A stretch of DNA of 64,000 nt from DATNPX01 sp036702975 (GTDB lineage Bacteria; Cyanobacteriota; Vampirovibrionia; Obscuribacterales; Obscuribacteraceae). The notes beneath the pieces are model-generated. The model searched no databases, was not told where the DNA came from, and worked only from the letters and a program-made list of their open reading frames with translations. The translations under genes and the position numbers were made by a program. This document shows, piece by piece, positions 9,601 to 17,347 of this stretch. The stretch is taken from positions 1 to 64,000 of the forward strand of contig DATNPX010000049.1 of the NCBI GenBank assembly GCA_036702975.1, read 5' to 3'. The stretch's first letter is position 1; every line of letters begins with the position of its first letter.

Positions 9601-12600
9601 CGTAGACCTTTTGAATGATCCTGCCTTCGAGGTCATGGTGCCAGGTCGTGGTATTTCCAGCAGGATCAGTCAAAGATGCTAGGGCACCACATAAGCACCA
9701 ACAGTATTTTGTGGTTCGCGCTAATGGGTCTGTCTCAGACACCAGCTGATCGAGGCTGTCATACGCATATTGCGTCCAGCGACCGATTCTGTCTCCCTGT
9801 AATACTGCATCTAATTTGCTGTACACCGTTCGGTCGGCTGTGCCATCCGGATAAGTCGTGCTAATCAGGCGGTTAAGTGCGTCGTAGGCGAAACTCTGTT
9901 GATAGCCTTGCGAGTTTGTGATTGTTTGTGGCAGACCATAACCATAGAACGTATACGTGGTAACGTCGTTGCTGCCAGCAAGTGGACCTTGAATTTGCGA
10001 CAAATATCCATTTGCGTTGTAGCTGTATGTAGTGGTATCACCCAACGCATCAGTTTGTGTCGCAAGCTCAGACAGCGCATTGTAAGTGGATGTTGTTTTT
10101 TGCCCCGAGCCGTTGATGGACAATGTAGGTCGGTGTGGCGCTGAAGGATTTCCGTATTGCCATTGACCGAGAAAAAAGTTACTCGGTGATGCGGGACACT
10201 GAATGTTGAGCAAGTCGATATTGTTGGTTGCATAGTTGTACTGTAGCTCGCGACCTATCGGATCAATCGACTGCGTGATGTAGCCCAAAACGTTGCGCTG
10301 GTAGTTCCATTGTTGAACCAGACCATTGCTACTTGCCGCCAGCGTCAAAGTCTCTGTGGCCCCGCTACTAACGGAGGCAGTGTATGTCGTGGCATTGCTA
10401 GAATTCGACTGAATACTCACAACAGGCGACGTGCTCGGAACCCACGTTGGTACATACCATGCCGCACTAACTCCAATGCCCTGAAGATTCGTGTCGGAAT
10501 TAATGGCGAGCGCCAATGATTGCGAGATGGTCGCTAACGTGTCGCCCGTCTGCACTGTGTAGTTGACTGACTCTTGCCCGCCAGGCAAACCAGTATCATG
10601 TACAGTCAGGGTTAAAATGTCGCCCGTCGTTGCAGTGCCGCTTATTGTGCTCGTCTCGGCAGGATTAGGTCCTGCAGCAAGAGAGATCGTCTCGGACGGC
10701 GAGCCAGAGGATATAACACTGTAGCTAGTTGCGTTAGTCGACAGGGAAAGAATGGTCACCACATTCGATGCTGCAGTCGCCGTGATTCCATAAGCCTGCA
10801 AGGAAAAATTTGAGTTTACCGCTGCGGCGATACCGGCCGCGACAGTGGCTAGGGTGTCACCTGTTTTTACGGTGTAATAGACGTCGGCGCAGAAAGTATT
10901 CGCTACTGAACTATATAGAAGCGAGTTGTCAGTTAAACGAATTCCGAGATTGTCGCCTGGTGTGATAGAACCAGTTATAGTGGCTGTCTCCCGGAACCCG
11001 CTCAGCTGTCTGATCACCTGAATTGGTTGATTGCTGGTTCCGCAGAAATCCTGATAAAGTTCTCCCGGATAAATATAGATTGTGGGAGCTTCGAGGGCAG
11101 GCCTCTTCCAGTTTGCCACCGGAGCCTCGAGATTTGTAGATTGTTCCCATAGCCACCTGGTTGAGGAGCAATGACTGTAATCCAAGTTAGCAGGATCCCA
11201 TGGATACAACGCCGTAGCTTCTCGATTCCAAAAATAGGTTTCTTTTTGCTCGCCAATCCAGTTTTCCAACACGGAGGTGCTACCGTCCGGGAAAGTGAAT
11301 TTAAGCCCAGCTGGTGGATAGGATGGAGAACCTCCCCTCGGTATGTACTGTTGAAAGGATGTAGTGCCATACGGCGTCGTCATCATGTTGATGAATGAAG
11401 AAGTTGTGTCATAGTTAAACTTCGAGACGTTACCGGCAGCGTCCGTAATGGATGTCAGAAAAGTTGTCGTCGAATCATATGAAAAAGAGGAAGACCGTCC
11501 AAAACCATCTGTTATGGTCGCTACTTTGTAGAATCCAGGATTGCCAAACACATTCGAAACGTAACTGATTGTTGTCGGTGGATTGCCGCAGGCATCGGTG
11601 ATTCCAGTCAAGCGATAGTTTGAATCGTACGACAATGTTACTGCGTTTCCCTGAGGGTCGGTCGCAGACGTCATGTATGTGTTGGTGCCATCGGAAAGCG
11701 TGAAGTTTTCGGCACTCCCATCCGTCATGATGCGCTGCCAGCTGCCACCACCCAAGTTGACAATTTGTCCTTGGGACGTCAAATTTGGTGAATAGCTGCC
11801 CAAATAATAGTTATAAACCTCGTAACCACCACCGCGTGTTCGAACAGTCACGTTGCTGGACGTGTCAACCGTTAGGTATGAGACCCAATTCAAAGACCAG
11901 TCCGGTCCAAGGTTCGTGAATGTGAAAACCGAGGGCTGATTCCCTTCGTTATAGTTGTAGTTAACCAGCATGTCCATGGATGGCCCCACCGGCGGTGTAT
12001 AACCGAGCGGAGTGTCCATGATATTTAAAGTCGCATTCATACTGTAGACTGATGCAACGGCCATGCCATTGCAACATGTTCCGTCACCCAATGGGCAGTT
12101 TTTTGGGTAGAATGGTGACTTTCCGCCGTCGGTTCCTCCGGCATTTCCTTTGCCCCACACAGACTCAGCTTCCTTCCGTTGCAGTGGATGCCAACCCGGA
12201 GGCAGCGCGCCTTGAGGTGCGAGAAAATAGCCGTCAGTTTGTGATTCAAGAGCTTTTGCACTCAACCACATGCTGCTCTTTTCGCCAAAAGTCGGATCCT
12301 GCACGCGGTAGCAACCCTTCTGAGTCATAGTTACGGCCGCGAAATGGCCTACCTTCCAGTGCATTACTGCGGGGACGACGAACTTGGCACCAGGGTCACG
12401 CTTGCACATCTGCAATTTCAGACCCATTTCCTGAGACCAATCAAAAACCTGCGCGAGATTGGTTCCTTTAGTCGTAGAAAAAGCCTTTCGGACGGTTTTG
12501 TTTAATCCGATGCCGCCGTTGGGTGACTTCAAATATTCAAGCGTGTTGATGGCATACGGGCCGCAGCGAAATGATTTTTCAGGGCAATGCTGCATCGACC

Positions 12601-13276
12601 ACAGTCCGGAGCGAGCGTTCTTGACCTTCTCTTCAATCGAGCCGGTCAAAGTTCTCTTAGAGATTTCCGTAAGATGCTTAGCAAGATCGTCCATTAGCCC
12701 AAGACGAGCTTCCAGCAAGACAAGATTAGCAATTGCCGAATCAGCAATCGCTTTACGTTGAGGATCCGTCTGTTTTTTTGCGCTATTCCAAGCAGACGAC
12801 CAATATTTCAGTGCTTCGGTTAGATAACCTGTCTCCAGGCTCTTTTCACCCAGTCCCAATTCAAGCGCGGGGCGCCAGCGTGACTTCGAATGTTGCTCTA
12901 TGAATTTCGACAGATCTGATCTGTCTTCAGGATTGTTTTTTTCGCGAAAGGTCGAGAGAGCTTTGGCTAACTCGAGGTTCTCGGATGGGGTTACCGTGTT
13001 GTCCATCGGTATCAGCGGATCCGAAAACACGCGAGCGTTGAATAGTTCCAAATCAGTGGGATTAGCGGAGAAAACTAGCTTTCTGACACTTGGATGCGTC
13101 AGTTCGGCGAAGCTTTTTTTCTTAATTGTGGGTCCGGTGTGAAGCTGCTGACGCAAACTATTTGCAGAGTCTTTCGCTGTCTGTTCTGCCGCTTCGACCA
13201 TCTCGCAGGACAAGCCGGAACATGCGCTGAACGCCGTCAACGCAATTGCAACAAACTGCCGGGCTAATTTATTCAT
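6677..13276 (-). CDS. Giant RHS/YD-repeat secreted protein with C39-like peptidase domain
   Basis: From the ATG at 13276 (GAGG ribosome site upstream) this encodes 2199 residues; an in-frame GTG at 13300 overlaps the previous stop. The N-terminus is a signal peptide. A helical region follows, then a C39-like cysteine-peptidase domain with Cys238 (CGPYA), His311 (VGHFAAV) and Asp327 (QDPTFG), all three triad positions present. From about 400 onward the chain is RHS/YD repeats, ending in a canonical RHS core (GRWINRDPIGEDGG, NPYAYVLNAPTNYIDRLGL). Five extra modules of about 105 residues (near 763-872, 873-983, 1316-1418, 1577-1683, 1758-1857) interrupt the YD shell; they share GDxLxLTV, YTVxxGDT and AINS motifs. 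The tail after the core is about 90 residues, Cys- and Lys-Pro-rich, with no toxin fold I recognise. There is no immunity-type gene downstream. It is the last gene of a three-gene cluster. Confidence 0.9.
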   Translation of the reverse strand: MNKLARQFVAIALTAFSACSGLSCEMVEAAEQTAKDSANSLRQQLHTGPTIKKKSFAELTHPSVRKLVFSANPTDLELFNARVFSDPLIPMDNTVTPSENLELAKALSTFREKNNPEDRSDLSKFIEQHSKSRWRPALELGLGEKSLETGYLTEALKYWSSAWNSAKKQTDPQRKAIADSAIANLVLLEARLGLMDDLAKHLTEISKRTLTGSIEEKVKNARSGLWSMQHCPEKSFRCGPYAINTLEYLKSPNGGIGLNKTVRKAFSTTKGTNLAQVFDWSQEMGLKLQMCKRDPGAKFVVPAVMHWKVGHFAAVTMTQKGCYRVQDPTFGEKSSMWLSAKALESQTDGYFLAPQGALPPGWHPLQRKEAESVWGKGNAGGTDGGKSPFYPKNCPLGDGTCCNGMAVASVYSMNATLNIMDTPLGYTPPVGPSMDMLVNYNYNEGNQPSVFTFTNLGPDWSLNWVSYLTVDTSSNVTVRTRGGGYEVYNYYLGSYSPNLTSQGQIVNLGGGSWQRIMTDGSAENFTLSDGTNTYMTSATDPQGNAVTLSYDSNYRLTGITDACGNPPTTISYVSNVFGNPGFYKVATITDGFGRSSSFSYDSTTTFLTSITDAAGNVSKFNYDTTSSFINMMTTPYGTTSFQQYIPRGGSPSYPPAGLKFTFPDGSTSVLENWIGEQKETYFWNREATALYPWDPANLDYSHCSSTRWLWEQSTNLEAPVANWKRPALEAPTIYIYPGELYQDFCGTSNQPIQVIRQLSGFRETATITGSITPGDNLGIRLTDNSLLYSSVANTFCADVYYTVKTGDTLATVAAGIAAAVNSNFSLQAYGITATAASNVVTILSLSTNATSYSVISSGSPSETISLAAGPNPAETSTISGTATTGDILTLTVHDTGLPGGQESVNYTVQTGDTLATISQSLALAINSDTNLQGIGVSAAWYVPTWVPSTSPVVSIQSNSSNATTYTASVSSGATETLTLAASSNGLVQQWNYQRNVLGYITQSIDPIGRELQYNYATNNIDLLNIQCPASPSNFFLGQWQYGNPSAPHRPTLSINGSGQKTTSTYNALSELATQTDALGDTTTYSYNANGYLSQIQGPLAGSNDVTTYTFYGYGLPQTITNSQGYQQSFAYDALNRLISTTYPDGTADRTVYSKLDAVLQGDRIGRWTQYAYDSLDQLVSETDPLARTTKYCWCLCGALASLTDPAGNTTTWHHDLEGRIIQKVYADQSAINYVYQPTTALLASRTDALNQTTSFNYNVDNTQQYKRYSNAVNATSPVATSYDPTFARVTKASNGWGSYNYAYNPYAGSSNNQAYVYIGGYPQTPSATDTISLTFQNSALPGGAYAMPAYSVLSGDAGNTYAVATHLASAINSNSTLSTAGITAGASGTLVTVTAGSTVTVLASATGSTAATIGGGGKLTQVTNSVLTSAPLTYSWDALNRCTSRMINGGNNNSSWVYDAISRVTSETNTLGTFGYTYVDDASGSSKGDLRLASISYPNSQVTNFSYLPTFQDERLQQIVNLNPSAALLSQFNYAYDAQGQIKQWQQQQNSTNIHQSLGYDLAGQLTAVTNDSGSAFKAYVSGTVHAGDIVSLTAYDASLTGTTPPGQESASHTVVATDTASTIASSLATSINSNFNNINVTASASGSVITISTSPSYCTQFTCAVAGSGATDTISLSASSPIANLHKQLYYSYDCASNRVGVQGDSTGTFPTGLTTSATNYSYNNLNQLTSAAAGGPIAFQASTVNPVKTAVFNVTQTAVIGGTVTAGDLLWLSVHDKGLTKAENVSYTVHSGDTTTSIASGLTSAINADSALSSLGIAATSSGAVVTLSSSSVNKTTYSRALSASATETITLGSSSAVSAKISPSTSFTGSPALNTGANSVSVTATSGGGAKTTNSYPITIASSTPQAFTYDANGNMTGDGTNTYAWDAENRLTQINYPGSGNYSQFFYDPYGQDAKIVETTGGSVISTKQFVWAGKKMREARDLSGSITAQYFSQGQITSGSNYFYQRDHRGDIVGTANSAGSSVCAISYDAYGRPTLLSGTLTPDFGFTGIYLHQRSGMNLAVYRAYSASLGRWINRDPIGEDGGLNPYAYVLNAPTNYIDRLGLDETPYDPGFDFGSESHVGLPPGSKINDDGSITLPNGTRLPPTIPNGSSCGRKGEPDKEGGGHCGKHGSDDDCCKEPKPKPKPKSCPAKKK
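10329..10990 (-). repeat. Tandem pair of inserted beta-type modules in the RHS protein
   Basis: Modules 1 (about 10663-10990) and 2 (about 10329-10659) are adjacent. Further copies lie near 9022-9330, 8229-8547 and 7707-8003. Each encodes a G-(S/T)-(I/V)-T-x-GD start, a YTVxxGDTxxTI segment, an AINS-type helix, a GI-x-A strand and an ATETL/ATDTI end. Similar GD/YTV modules are known from large secreted and phage proteins. The boundaries are estimates. Confidence 0.65.
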
Positions 13277-13296
13277 AGTAGCACCGCCTCGATATG

Positions 13297-14661
13297 TCAC
13301 TGTGAAGCTACTGGTAGCTGTAGGTTAATACTAGGCGGCGTTGTGTCGCTTGGGTTTGGCGCTGGCCATTGAGTGGCATCGAGCGTATACGTCGCTGACG
13401 CGACGCTGCTCGAAACTCCATTCATGATGGAGAGCACCTTTACGGTCTGACTGAAATTGACAGTAAGAGGGCACCCACAATAAACCGGAGAACTGCTGGT
13501 CGGAGTGGAACCGTCAGTGGTGAAGTACGTTGCAGTGCCGGGCTGGCAGGCGATTGCTACCTGAACCGGTCCCGCCAAAGTTCCACTCGGTACGCTAATG
13601 ATCGGAGTCGACGGTGTCAAAGACAATGTTTGGTATTTCTGAACAAGATAAGCCTCTATTGCGGTTCTCTGACTCGCAGAAAGCTGTGTCGAGTAGAGCA
13701 AAACTTCTGCAATTTTGCCTGCATAGTAGTTCCCTCCACCACTAGCTTGACCTATGAAATTATTCGTACGAGGAATCAAATTGACGATTTGCATACTTGT
13801 GCTTTGAACGTTCTGGTTTGCATTTGTGAAAAGAGTGGCAGTATTTGTGCCGTTGTATGAGCCCTCTAATACTTGAAACCGACCAAGATTGATGGCACTC
13901 GAAGCAGTTACGGCACTATCTGTACTACCATTCACAACGTGCAGGTCGAAGGACCCGGACGATGGCTCAGACATAAAGATGTTATTGTTCAATGAACCGT
14001 TTCCTAAGTCGAAGAGCCGGGCGTTCGAGCCGGGCGAAGACGGCTGCGCTACTACAAAGATAGTGGCTCCGGCGTTGAAATTAGCAAATCCGGAAGGAAG
14101 CGAAAGATATTGCGATGCTCCGTTAAATCCAACAGATGCAGTCGGTGAATCTGAAAAAGTAGGTTGGCTTCCGAGGCTGGTATATGCGTTGTTGTTTCGA
14201 CCTGATAAATCAACCCATTTAGTGACTAAAGCTGGCGATCCGGTTGATGTTACCAGACCGAAGTCGCTGGATAACCAAAGTTGTAGTCCGCTTTGATTGA
14301 CAGCTGTAGCGGTCGCATCGACGTTTATGAACGACGTCGTGACGGAGCTATAAGTGCCTGACTGATATGTCACCGCATTGATCTGAGTCGGTGATGATAC
14401 CGTAAACGGTGCCGAATATGGTGTTGAAGAAGAAGTAGGTTGCGTTCCATCAGTCGTTAGATAAATTGTGCCTGCTGGTGCATAGAGTTGGATAGTTTGG
14501 GGTGCTGGATAAGATCCTGTTGTCGGGGAGATTGTCGGCGCAACAAGAGCCTGAGCCATCGCTTTCGATGCGTCGCAGAGCCAGACCATGAAGCAAGCCA
14601 ATGAAATTAAGCCTGTTGTATAAAATTTGGGCGAGTGGAAAACAGGTGTCAGATTGCTCAT
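13297..14661 (-). CDS. Secreted protein with LamG-like domain flanked by chitobiase-type domains
   Basis: This 454-residue protein has a hydrophobic export signal ending near AMAQA (about residue 38). A chitobiase/beta-hexosaminidase C-terminal-type domain follows (TDGTQPTSSS near 70-80), then a concanavalin/LamG-like jelly-roll domain (about 120-345, with LQLWLSSDFG, WVDLSGRNNNA and FNGASQYL). A second chitobiase-type domain (TDGSTPTSSS near 385) closes the protein. These domains bind carbohydrate or mediate adhesion; no catalytic domain is seen. The stop overlaps the GTG alternative start of the RHS gene by 4 bp, and the upstream tail-like gene ends 42 bp before the start, so the three genes are probably one transcript. 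The ribosome site is weak. Confidence 0.82.
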   Translation of the reverse strand: MSNLTPVFHSPKFYTTGLISLACFMVWLCDASKAMAQALVAPTISPTTGSYPAPQTIQLYAPAGTIYLTTDGTQPTSSSTPYSAPFTVSSPTQINAVTYQSGTYSSVTTSFINVDATATAVNQSGLQLWLSSDFGLVTSTGSPALVTKWVDLSGRNNNAYTSLGSQPTFSDSPTASVGFNGASQYLSLPSGFANFNAGATIFVVAQPSSPGSNARLFDLGNGSLNNNIFMSEPSSGSFDLHVVNGSTDSAVTASSAINLGRFQVLEGSYNGTNTATLFTNANQNVQSTSMQIVNLIPRTNNFIGQASGGGNYYAGKIAEVLLYSTQLSASQRTAIEAYLVQKYQTLSLTPSTPIISVPSGTLAGPVQVAIACQPGTATYFTTDGSTPTSSSPVYCGCPLTVNFSQTVKVLSIMNGVSSSVASATYTLDATQWPAPNPSDTTPPSINLQLPVASQ

Positions 14662-14703
14662 ATCGTGCTTGGAAAGAGGGGTGAAATGACAATTGCCGAA
14701 CGC

Positions 14704-15855
14704 CTAGCCTCCCCAGCAATCGATTCTTCCTATATTTAATGTCGTAGGAGTGCTCGTTGTATTGCTGGTTAGAGCGGTGAAGCCTAAAGGATTTGTTATT
14801 GGCGGATAGTTTGTTGAATTCGTCGCGCGTAGCGTTCCATCAATGTATGCCATTGCACCACCGGTGGTGATTAACTGAATTTGCAGGCGACTTGTTGCCG
14901 TGGTCGAAGGAACAACTCCAGTATCTGTGTCTTGATAGTGCCCACTTGCATCATTCGTCACGAAGTGCCAAGTGGTATCACCATCTGCTGGAGAATAGCG
15001 AAATGCTGCGACATTACTGCTTGAAGGTGGTATTGATGAAGCGCCAAGCCAAGCGTCACAAAATCCGATCCAATAACGAACATTGCTAGTCGAGCTTGGT
15101 GACACAACTAGCGTCAGCTTCCCACCGAGCTGCGAAGTCGTGTAGCTTTGGGTGATGTAAAGTTGCCCTGCATTTCCGGGACCGCTGTTGGTAGTATAAG
15201 GTATGACCAGCGCATAAGTTCCATCGAAGCAGGTTTGAGTGAATGCTCCCCCGAGATTGCCCTGAGCCGTGTAATTTCCGAACCATTGAACACCAGTGTT
15301 TGCGGGGCTTGCTGGTTCGGCCCAGGTATGTCTTTTCCAAGCTGGAACCGTGGACTGATCTACGTACGCAGTTGTTGCAATACGATTCGAATTGTCTTGG
15401 GGACTTTGCGTTGTTGTCGTCGGCGAGCCAGGAAGTGCGACGTTGCTAGGAATTTTTGCCGTCACAGCGCCTGTAGTAGGCGTAATGGTAAGAGTTCCAT
15501 CGGCAGCTGTCACGCTCGTTACGGTAGTAGAGCCGCCACCGCTACCATTGTTTGCCGATGTTACGATCCCCTGTGCGTTTACTGTTATGTTTGCATTCGT
15601 ATAGCTACCAGCTGTGACACCGGAATTCGGCAGGTCTACTCTGACTTGACCCGGAGTGCTGGTGTTGACGGATGTATTCGCACCATTTACGAGCTGACGA
15701 CTGTTAGGTATATTGCTGGTTTCGTCATTTATAGTAACTGGAGTCGCTGGTGCTCCAGATTGACATTCTGCAGTCGAAACCTGGCTGCTGCAGCTGCATA
15801 TAGAACAGAAGACCAACGCTTTCCAGAACCTTAACTGATGATTGCTTGTAAGCAT
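14704..15855 (-). CDS. Tail-fibre-like secreted protein, possible lipoprotein
   Basis: From the ATG at 15855 (GAGG ribosome site 8 nt upstream) the product is 383 residues; a longer frame to 15900 lacks such support. The N-terminus is hydrophobic and ends ICSC, a possible lipobox. The next part resembles phage tail-fibre segments: SYTNANITVNAQGIVTSA and a NRIATTAYVDQ motif common in tail proteins. The C-terminal half (about 190-383) looks like a jelly-roll ligand-binding domain ending in Cys-Trp-Gly-Gly. It is the first gene of the cluster leading to the LamG protein and the RHS giant, which suggests a joint role at the cell surface. The homology to tail proteins is motif-level only. Confidence 0.72.
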   Translation of the reverse strand: MLTSNHQLRFWKALVFCSICSCSSQVSTAECQSGAPATPVTINDETSNIPNSRQLVNGANTSVNTSTPGQVRVDLPNSGVTAGSYTNANITVNAQGIVTSANNGSGGGSTTVTSVTAADGTLTITPTTGAVTAKIPSNVALPGSPTTTTQSPQDNSNRIATTAYVDQSTVPAWKRHTWAEPASPANTGVQWFGNYTAQGNLGGAFTQTCFDGTYALVIPYTTNSGPGNAGQLYITQSYTTSQLGGKLTLVVSPSSTSNVRYWIGFCDAWLGASSIPPSSSNVAAFRYSPADGDTTWHFVTNDASGHYQDTDTGVVPSTTATSRLQIQLITTGGAMAYIDGTLRATNSTNYPPITNPLGFTALTSNTTSTPTTLNIGRIDCWGG

Positions 15856-16383
15856 CGGCTGAACCTCGTTCCATTGCCACTTGTTTGATTGATCTAGCAA
15901 AAATTGGTCAGTAGTTTCATGTTTTCAGATGAATACTCCTATCGCACTTCGAAGGCGCGAACGAAATTACTCGCGTGCGCGATGCATAATATAAAAGCAA
16001 ATATTTGTCGTCACTGTTTTACGACTTCTGTATTCACGTATACTTCAGAAGCTAATAATGCGCAAGGCCGAATTTGTGCCAACACACGGATACCGATCGA
16101 TCAAAGCATCGTCACCGCAGTGTTTAGACTTGCAGAAGTTTATAGATTAACTTTGCTGACCGCATTTGAGTGTACTTTGAGAAAACGTCTATTTGCGAAT
16201 TGGCGCCATTGAACGTTTCGAACACAGACTAACGTTAGTAAGGACAATTTTTTGTCAATAACCGGAGAAGAAACGAAATAAGCTGGGGCTTAAGGCAAAA
16301 TCCTTAATAACAACCTAAACCTAAGTATAGCCAACGTCCCAGTGAATTCCCAGCCAGTTATTACCTTTGGCCACCCAACCGAC
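15856..16383. other. Intergenic region upstream of the surface-protein cluster
   Basis: About 530 bases with no supported gene. A 102-codon plus-strand frame at 15904-16212 has no ribosome site and an unnatural composition. The promoter of the minus-strand cluster should lie in the first 100-200 bases, but no clear element is visible. The right end is the 3' flank of the Ntn-hydrolase gene. Confidence 0.5.
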
Positions 16384-17202
16384 CTAGCGTGATTTCCGAC
16401 GCGCAGATGTCGATTTGCTACTGCGGCTAGAGCTAGATTTTCCACTAATGCTGGAACTCGCCTTACGCGGTTTGTCATTCATTCCGGCCCTCGGCATCTT
16501 GGTCTTTGGTGGACCGGAGAAGTCCTTCACTAAGGGAAGCGCATCTTGCCTAATAGCGACAAAATCTCGGGTTCCGAATCTACTCTGAATAGTTCTCAAA
16601 GCAGCATGTTGCTTGTAGCCACTACCCTTAGTACCAAAATCCTGAGTGCGAACTTCAATGATATCCAGAGGTTCCTTGCAGTAAATCGAGAAATGACAGG
16701 CTGATTCCAGAGCCAGGCGTGTAATCTCAAAGGCATCATCGATCAAATCAAATGTTCCGTACAGGCATCCTTGAGCATAGTCAGAGCCAGCGCCTTTCGC
16801 CGCGAAGCGCTCGTATTCATGTACTGCCAGATTGTTGGACACACCATAAATGCTCGACGGAGTAACCAGCAAAAACACGTTGTACATGGTGGCGTATGTG
16901 TCCTTACCTGTGTCAACGAGCGTATAGTTCTTTCGCATTTCGCTGAAGAGCTGCAAAAAGAAGTGGAAGACTTGCGCTCGATCTTTGAACGAATTCTCCA
17001 TCATTTTGTGGTCGGTGTTGTACAGATGCTCGATGACGTTGTCCAGCAATGTGTAACCACTCGTAGCCAAATACCCATGCTTGAGCTTGATTATCTTTGA
17101 ACTGTTGACGAGGTCGGTCGAATATTCATTGCCAAACGTAGTGATTCGATCAGCACCGAGATATACACGCCCATTCTTCTTAACAGCCACCAATATCGTC
17201 AT
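16384..17202 (-). CDS. Proteasome/HslV-like Ntn-hydrolase with basic Ser-rich tail
   Basis: This 272-residue protein begins Met-Thr-Ile-Leu-Val-Ala-Val, then GRVYLGADRITTFGN and SSKIIKL. That matches the start of proteasome beta/HslV-type threonine peptidases: Thr1 after Met removal, Asp17 in GAD-R-IT, and a lysine at 35 (usually 33). A GAGSDYAQGCLY segment near 140 corresponds to the family's conserved Gly-Ser region. The last 40-45 residues are a Ser/Lys/Arg-rich low-complexity tail not found in HslV. No hslU or other ATPase gene is adjacent, so it is not a standard HslVU pair; it could be an Anbu-like or orphan self-assembling peptidase. A GGAG ribosome site precedes the ATG. The gene diverges from the TPR membrane gene at 17348. 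Confidence 0.75.
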   Translation of the reverse strand: MTILVAVKKNGRVYLGADRITTFGNEYSTDLVNSSKIIKLKHGYLATSGYTLLDNVIEHLYNTDHKMMENSFKDRAQVFHFFLQLFSEMRKNYTLVDTGKDTYATMYNVFLLVTPSSIYGVSNNLAVHEYERFAAKGAGSDYAQGCLYGTFDLIDDAFEITRLALESACHFSIYCKEPLDIIEVRTQDFGTKGSGYKQHAALRTIQSRFGTRDFVAIRQDALPLVKDFSGPPKTKMPRAGMNDKPRKASSSISGKSSSSRSSKSTSARRKSR

Positions 17203-17347
17203 GTGTAGCGTCTCCGTTTTCGATCGTGCTTGAAGTGGAAATATAATATACCTCTACCCTCTAAGTGCCCGGAGATACACGCGCAATTCACTAACCAGTC
17301 CTAAAATTATTCAGACTGCAATACGATGAGCAAGACAGAAAATAGAA

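Noticed and set aside
4090..12577. A 17-bp identical stretch (GCAGCGAAATGATTTTT) near 4090-4106 and near 12563-12579
   Set aside because: A match of this length is expected by chance at a rate of about 0.1-0.3 in a window this size, and the second copy lies inside the RHS coding frame.
15904..16212. 102-codon plus-strand frame upstream of the surface cluster
   Set aside because: No ribosome site, no domain and unnatural residue pattern.
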